Positions 60,056 to 64,000 of a stretch of 64,000 bases of DNA are shown in pieces. A program made the translations under genes and the position numbers. Each line of letters begins with the position of its first letter. Position 1 is the first letter of the stretch. Origin of the DNA: Crocinitomix sp. (GTDB lineage Bacteria > Bacteroidota > Bacteroidia > Flavobacteriales_D > Crocinitomicaceae); contig WTCE01000011.1 in the NCBI GenBank assembly GCA_013138735.1, positions 17,049 to 81,048 of the forward strand. Reading direction: 5' to 3'. Under the pieces are notes generated by a model, which worked only from the letters and a program-made list of their open reading frames with translations, searched no databases and was not told the DNA's origin.

Positions 60056-60643
60056 TTAATTTCGTTTATTCAATTCGTCTCTTATTTCGGACGCTCTTTC
60101 ATAATCCTCTTGATCAATCGCTTCTTGCAATAGTTGCTCTAGCTCCTCTTTAGTAGCAGCCGACAATTCATTCCCTTTGACTGGTTCGTCTGCCTTAACA
60201 GTTTCAAGAGCGGTTTCACCGCCCTCTCCTTCGTCTTCTAATTGAATACCGGCCGAACTCAATATATGTTCAAAAGTATAAACAGGACTTGCGGCTCTAA
60301 TGCCAATTGCAATAGCGTCACTCGTTCTTGAATCAATCTCTATGATTTCGCCTTGTTTATCACAAACAATTTTAGCGTAAAAAACGCCTTCTACCAGGTT
60401 ATAAATTACAACCTCTTTAATTTTAACATCAAATGATTCTACAAAGGTTTTGAATAAATCATGCGTTAATGGACGAGAAGGTTTCATTTTCTCTAATTCA
60501 ATCGCAATTGATTGCGCCTCAAAACCACCAATAATAATTGGTAATCTACGCGACCCCTTTTTTTCAGCCAATACTAAAGCATATGCTCCAGATTGTGTTT
60601 GACTGTATGATAGTCCAATAATTTTTAACTCTATTTTTTCCAT
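60056..60643 (-). CDS. bifunctional nuclease family protein with UVR motif
   Basis: 195 residues. The DUF151/bifunctional nuclease domain (1-~140) has LPIIIGGFEAQSIAIELE, PLTHDLFKTFVESF, and the SRTSDAIAIGIRA segment. After an acidic linker, a C-terminal UVR motif (LQEAIDQEDYERASEIRDEL, ~170-190) resembles the UvrB/UvrC interaction helix pair. The family shows nuclease activity in plants; bacterial roles are unclear. First gene before the nucleoside transporter. Confidence 0.92.
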   Translation of the reverse strand: MEKIELKIIGLSYSQTQSGAYALVLAEKKGSRRLPIIIGGFEAQSIAIELEKMKPSRPLTHDLFKTFVESFDVKIKEVVIYNLVEGVFYAKIVCDKQGEIIEIDSRTSDAIAIGIRAASPVYTFEHILSSAGIQLEDEGEGGETALETVKADEPVKGNELSAATKEELEQLLQEAIDQEDYERASEIRDELNKRN

Positions 60644-60649
60644 AAAACG

Positions 60650-60680
60650 AAAAAGGGATCAATTTAAAATCGACCCCTTT
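60650..60680 (-). terminator. Rho-independent terminator after the ETF operon
   Basis: AAAGGG (60652-60657) pairs with CCCTTT (60675-60680), with G-U and A-T pairs extending inward; read on the minus strand it is followed by TTTTCG. It separates etfA from the bifunctional nuclease gene. Confidence 0.75.
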
Positions 60681-60688
60681 ATAGGTTT

Positions 60689-61630
60689 TTAATTTTGTGC
60701 TTTCAGTTTCTGAATTTCAGCAGTTAATTTTGGTAACACTTCAAATGCATCTCCAACAATACCATAATCAGCAGCCTTGAAAAATGGTGCTTCAGGATCG
60801 GTGTTAATTACAACAATTACCTTACTCCCGTTTACACCAGCTAAATGCTGAATTGCGCCAGAAATTCCAGCAGCAATGTATAAATTAGGACGAATAGCCA
60901 CACCTGTTTGACCAACATGCTCATGATGAGGACGCCAACCAATATCTGCTACTGGTCTTGAACAAGCTGTTGCAGCACCTAGCGACTCTGCCAAATCTTC
61001 AACAATTCCCCAGTTTTCTGGTCCTTTTAAACCTCTACCAGCAGAAACTACTAATTCTGCTTCAGGTAATAATATATCACCTTCTTGCTTTTTAACTTCT
61101 TTAACTGTGTATGAAGCATTTCCTAAATCAGCAGAAAACTCTTCAACACTCGCTACACCACTTTCTTCTTCAACACCAACTGAATTAGGTGTTAAGGCAA
61201 TTACTTTAATGGCTGAATTAATTTTAACTTTTCCGAATGCTTTTCCTGAAAAGACATTTACTTTAACTGTACCGTCTGCATCAGGTAATGCAATTGCTCC
61301 AGAAGCCAAACCTGCCTTTAAAGCAGCTGACACACGTGGTGCAACAGCTTTACCTGTAATATCTTGCGAAAACACAATGGTATTTGCACTTACAGATTCT
61401 GCTGCGGCTTTTATTAAGCGTGTTGTTTGTGCTGGATCATTTGAAGTTAACACACGGTTTACCAAAACTTTTGATGCACCAGCGTTTCCTAATGTCGCCA
61501 ATTCACTTTCACCAATTGCTCCGTTAGTAACAACGGTAGTGGCTCCAATTTTACTTCCGTATTGCACGGCTTCCATTGCGTTTTTAGCAATTTTACCGTT
61601 AAGTGTATTTATATATACTAATACTGACAT
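60689..61630 (-). CDS. etfA: electron transfer flavoprotein alpha subunit
   Basis: 313 residues from the ATG at 61630; a longer frame to 61675 runs into etfB. The N-terminal domain is divergent as usual; the C-terminal FAD-binding part has VVSAGRGLKGPENW, ACSRPVADIGWRPHHEHVGQTGVAIRPNLYIAAGISGAIQHLAG and VVINTDPEAPFFKAADYGIVGD. With EtfB it accepts electrons from acyl-CoA dehydrogenases. Eleven bases after etfB. Confidence 0.96.
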   Translation of the reverse strand: MSVLVYINTLNGKIAKNAMEAVQYGSKIGATTVVTNGAIGESELATLGNAGASKVLVNRVLTSNDPAQTTRLIKAAAESVSANTIVFSQDITGKAVAPRVSAALKAGLASGAIALPDADGTVKVNVFSGKAFGKVKINSAIKVIALTPNSVGVEEESGVASVEEFSADLGNASYTVKEVKKQEGDILLPEAELVVSAGRGLKGPENWGIVEDLAESLGAATACSRPVADIGWRPHHEHVGQTGVAIRPNLYIAAGISGAIQHLAGVNGSKVIVVINTDPEAPFFKAADYGIVGDAFEVLPKLTAEIQKLKAQN

Positions 61631-61640
61631 TTTCTTGTTT

Positions 61641-62381
61641 TTAAATAACTTTTGCTTCGTTATGTAATAAATCAACTAATTCGGCCATGTTTTCTGGATC
61701 TACATATTTGCAGTCAGATTTTGCCGGTGGTAATTCATAGGCTTCAAAAGAAACCAATGCATCACAAGGTGCAGCAGGAAGAACCTCTAGAGGTTTAGTC
61801 CTTGCGGCCATAATTCCTCTCATATTTGGAATTCTTTGCTCAGCCATTCCTTTTGCAGCGCTAACTACAAATGGTGTGTCTAATTCAACTACCTCAACGC
61901 CGCCAACCATTTCTATATTGATTGTAGCCGTTGTTCCATCCATCTCAAGGTTAGTTGCTAAACTAATAAATGGTTGATCCAATAATTCTGCAATCATTCC
62001 GCCAACTTGCGAACCGTTATAGTTAATTGTTTCTTTACCTGTAATCACAATGTCGAATCCGTTACTTTTTGCATATTCTGCAATTTGGAATGCTGTATAA
62101 TAAGCATCACCTGCTTCTGAATCAATTCTGACTGCGTTATCTGCACCAATTGCTAAAGCTTTTCGAATAATCGAATCGTCAGTTGCCGTTCCAACAGTAA
62201 TAGTTGTCACAGAACCTCCATTTTGTTCTTTCAATTCTAATGCTCTAACAAGTGCATACCACTCGTCATAAGGGTTTACGATATACTGTACACCAGATTC
62301 GTTAAACTTCGTATCGTTGTCCGTAAATTCAATTTTACTGGTCGTATCAGGGGCCTTGCTGATACAAACTAAAAGTTTCAT
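61641..62381 (-). CDS. etfB: electron transfer flavoprotein beta subunit
   Basis: 246 residues. Typical EtfB sequence: LLVCISKAPDTTSKIEF, NPYDEWYALVRALELKEQNGG, ADNAVRIDS, FDIVITGKETINYNGSQVGGMIAELL, and the recognition-loop-type MRGIMAARTKPL. The AMP-binding site is in the first half. A TAAATTTG box (62425-62418 on the minus strand) fits the -7 consensus about 40 bases upstream. First gene of the etfBA pair. Confidence 0.96.
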   Translation of the reverse strand: MKLLVCISKAPDTTSKIEFTDNDTKFNESGVQYIVNPYDEWYALVRALELKEQNGGSVTTITVGTATDDSIIRKALAIGADNAVRIDSEAGDAYYTAFQIAEYAKSNGFDIVITGKETINYNGSQVGGMIAELLDQPFISLATNLEMDGTTATINIEMVGGVEVVELDTPFVVSAAKGMAEQRIPNMRGIMAARTKPLEVLPAAPCDALVSFEAYELPPAKSDCKYVDPENMAELVDLLHNEAKVI

Positions 62382-62454
62382 ATACTATATAATTTATTGT
62401 TAATTTTTAAAGTCTGCCAAATTTACCAAAAATTTGACACTAATAAGAGGCTGT

Positions 62455-62979
62455 TTATAACAAACTCGTGATCTTTTCTGAATTAGGTTTGACAGCGCTG
62501 CGAAAACGGTTTATTAATTTACCCTTTTCATCTAATAAAAATTTCTCGAAATTCCATTGAATTGCACCATCAAAATCGGCTCCAGTTTGCGAGCATAACC
62601 ATTTAAAAATGGGGTTAATATCATCCCCAGCAACTGATACTTTTTCGGCCATTAAAAATGTAACGCCGTAATTTACTTGGCAAAATGTTTTAATCGCATT
62701 ATTCTCTCCGGGCTCCTGTGCTCCAAAGTTGTTGGCTGGAAAACCAATAATCACCAACTTATCGGTGTATAACCCATGCAAGGCCTGTAAATCTTGATAC
62801 TGCGGCGTAAAACCACATTCAGAAGCAGTGTTGACGATTAAAATCTTTTTACCTTTAAAAGTGGAAAAGCTTTGTTCAACGCCATCAATAGAATTAAATT
62901 TAAAATCGTGAATTGATGTTTGGCTAAATGCAGTTAAGGACATAAAAATAAGGGTTAGAAAAGTTAATTTTTTTATCAT
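62455..62979 (-). CDS. glutathione peroxidase family protein, exported
   Basis: 174 residues. A signal peptide (MIKKLTFLTLIFMSLTAFSQ) precedes the thioredoxin-like peroxidase domain: GKKILIVNTASECGFTPQY with the active Cys, FPANNFGAQEPGENNAI, and IQWNFEKFLLDEKG with the conserved Trp/Asn. Cys rather than selenocysteine is used. The lack of a second resolving Cys cannot be judged safely. Most likely a periplasmic thioredoxin-dependent peroxidase. Confidence 0.93.
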   Translation of the reverse strand: MIKKLTFLTLIFMSLTAFSQTSIHDFKFNSIDGVEQSFSTFKGKKILIVNTASECGFTPQYQDLQALHGLYTDKLVIIGFPANNFGAQEPGENNAIKTFCQVNYGVTFLMAEKVSVAGDDINPIFKWLCSQTGADFDGAIQWNFEKFLLDEKGKLINRFRSAVKPNSEKITSLL

Positions 62980-63138
62980 AATGAATTGTATTTTTAATTT
63001 AGAACACCTGAACTGGGAAAAAGATCATAAGTGAGGGGCGGTTACGTAAAGTTAATTCAAAATATGGGTGAAAAATAACTTTCTATAATTTCTTTGCTAA
63101 TTCCAAATAAGTTGAATTTAAAAACGTTCACAAGCATC

Positions 63139-63885
63139 ATGAAACAATTAGGCCTGCTATTTATTCTAATTATTATTATTACGGTTCAACCTGTACGCGG
63201 CTGTTTAAATTATTATCACACGATTGATCAAGACGGTGATTTTCATGAGATGACAGAAAATGGTTTTATCGGGTTTAATAAAAACTTTAATTATAAGCTA
63301 ATTGCCTCTAAGCTTCCTGATCTAGAAGCTGATTTTCAAAACAAAAAATCACCTTATTTACTTTCTGACTATGCTGTGTTACTGATGAAGGCAGGAAAGA
63401 TTGAAGCATCTTTAGCATTACTTATTGAACTGAATAGAAACTTGCCAAATGAATATCAAATTGCAGCAAATTTAGGCACAGCATATGAACTAAATGGAGA
63501 ACTAGACAGTGCTATACACTATATTAATCGTGGAATGGAACTCAATCCGGAAGCACACGAAGGCAGTGAGTGGGTCCATATAAAAGTATTAGAATGCAAG
63601 TTGAAACAAATCGAAAACCCGAATTATTTGAATAACACTTCTGTTTTAGAACTTACGGCGGAACAAAAAGCAAACTATAAAACCAGGCATCAACTTGAAA
63701 TTCAAATTAGAGAACGATTTCCTTTCACTCCTGGTCCAAATCAAATAATGGCCTCTTTAATGATTGATTTGGGAGATTGTTATGCATCAGATTTATCAAT
63801 TGAATATGCTAAAGCATTTTATACAATTGCCGCGGAATACTATGGTGCCGAAACAGAAATTACAAGTCCAAAAATTAGTAAATAA
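63139..63885 (+). CDS. TPR-containing exported protein, 248 aa
   Basis: The ATG at 63139 gives a signal peptide (QLGLLFILIIIITVQPVRG, cleaved before CLNYY or at it); an in-frame ATG at 63094 is less fitting. The mature part starts NYYHTIDQDGDFHEM and contains TPR-like helices: YAVLLMKAGKIEASLALLIELNRNLPNEYQIAANLGTAYELNGELDSAIHYINRGMELNPEAHE. The remaining C-terminal ~100 residues are helical. Role unknown; the promoter region lies in the 160-base divergent spacer. Confidence 0.8.
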   Translation: MKQLGLLFILIIIITVQPVRGCLNYYHTIDQDGDFHEMTENGFIGFNKNFNYKLIASKLPDLEADFQNKKSPYLLSDYAVLLMKAGKIEASLALLIELNRNLPNEYQIAANLGTAYELNGELDSAIHYINRGMELNPEAHEGSEWVHIKVLECKLKQIENPNYLNNTSVLELTAEQKANYKTRHQLEIQIRERFPFTPGPNQIMASLMIDLGDCYASDLSIEYAKAFYTIAAEYYGAETEITSPKISK

Positions 63886-63886
63886 T

Positions 63887-63907
63887 CCTCGGGGCAAGCC
63901 CGCGAGG
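63887..63907. repeat. REP-like palindrome between convergent genes
   Basis: CCTCG-GGGC-AA-GCCC-G-CGAGG, a hairpin with one bulged G. It sits between the TPR gene stop and the end of the partial gene on the other strand and could terminate both. Confidence 0.6.
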
Positions 63908-63909
63908 CA

Positions 63910-64000
63910 TTAAAATAGCTTCAATTGATGATTTTCTTTTAGCTTTTTATACTCTTGTTCAATTCCTTGCTCCTTTACGTATTTTGCAATTAGCCTTTCA
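63910..64000 (-). CDS. partial CDS ending in a clamp-binding-like motif
   Basis: A minus-strand frame enters at the window edge and stops at TAA 63912-63910, giving about 29 residues: a charged helix (YVKEQGIEQEYKKLKENH) and the final QLKLF. The pentapeptide QL-x-LF at the extreme C-terminus is the classic beta-sliding-clamp binding motif of DNA-handling proteins. The rest of the gene is outside the window, so the product is not known. Confidence 0.6.
   Translation of the reverse strand, partial: ERLIAKYVKEQGIEQEYKKLKENHQLKLF

Noticed and set aside
1..64000. tRNA or rRNA genes
   Set aside because: No cloverleaf-like or rRNA-like stretches were noticed in the spacers; short spacers leave little room. 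A covariance-model scan would settle this.

Overview
The window is AT-rich, densely packed chromosomal DNA from a member of the Bacteroidota, most likely a Flavobacteriales-type marine or freshwater bacterium. The reasons are: a gliding lipoprotein GldH, a PorP/SprF-type secretion protein next to an OmpA/PD40 protein and a giant adhesin with a type IX secretion (type B, gliding-motility-associated) C-terminal domain, a bacillithiol-type YtxJ protein, LytTR regulators, a DUF3127 protein, a Bacteroidota-style PSP1 protein, and promoters of the TTTG / TAnnTTTG kind. Genus cannot be told from the sequence alone. I saw no rRNA, tRNA, CRISPR array or complete insertion sequence.

Layout. 1-3.4 kb: a truncated membrane protein and an unknown protein on the minus strand, then a plus-strand pair made of a VapA-like glycine-rich protein and a zinc-dependent phospholipase C, neither with a signal peptide. 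3.6-8.0 kb: housekeeping and small unknown genes (flavin reductase-like, DUF3127, YceI, RluE-type pseudouridine synthase, two tandem paralogues). 8.06-15.5 kb: a minus-strand block of ten or eleven genes almost all linked to NAD/ADP-ribose chemistry (DUF4291, metallophosphoesterase, 2OG-Fe(II) oxygenase, macro domain, KptA/Tpt1, ADP-ribosylglycohydrolase, bacterial PARG-like, crystallin-J1-like, NADAR, and a NrtR-type Nudix regulator at the head), with three candidate NrtR operators and a 35-bp dispersed repeat. 15.7-17.8 kb: an inverted-repeat element, a short-chain fatty acid transporter and a lipoprotein. 18.0-20.5 kb: a grasp-with-spasm RiPP cassette (ATP-grasp ligase, small unknown protein, SPASM protein, precursor peptide). 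20.5-41.8 kb: ordinary core genes in short operons (glycosyltransferase, FabH-like, RsmI, glutamine cyclotransferase, LytTR/YtxJ/pheS, acyltransferase, gldH, PSP1, holB, USP). 42.0-45.3 kb: a signalling module of two coiled-coil/longin-like proteins, a Ras-like GTPase, a soluble histidine kinase, a response regulator and an HPt protein. 45.5-57.9 kb: LytTR regulator, OmpA/PD40, PorP/SprF and a 2719-residue adhesin with three 1.35-1.38 kb internal super-repeats. 58.3-64 kb: nucleoside transporter with a lipoprotein-like N-terminus and no ATG start, bifunctional nuclease, ETF alpha/beta, glutathione peroxidase, a TPR protein and the 3' end of a gene ending in a clamp-binding-like motif.

Main points of interest: the ADP-ribose island with its regulator, operators and a clear promoter; the RiPP cassette with an unusual precursor core and an extra 66-residue protein; the GTPase/two-component module; and the secreted-toxin-like VapA/PLC pair. 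Functions are assigned from motifs and family knowledge read by eye; no database search was possible.
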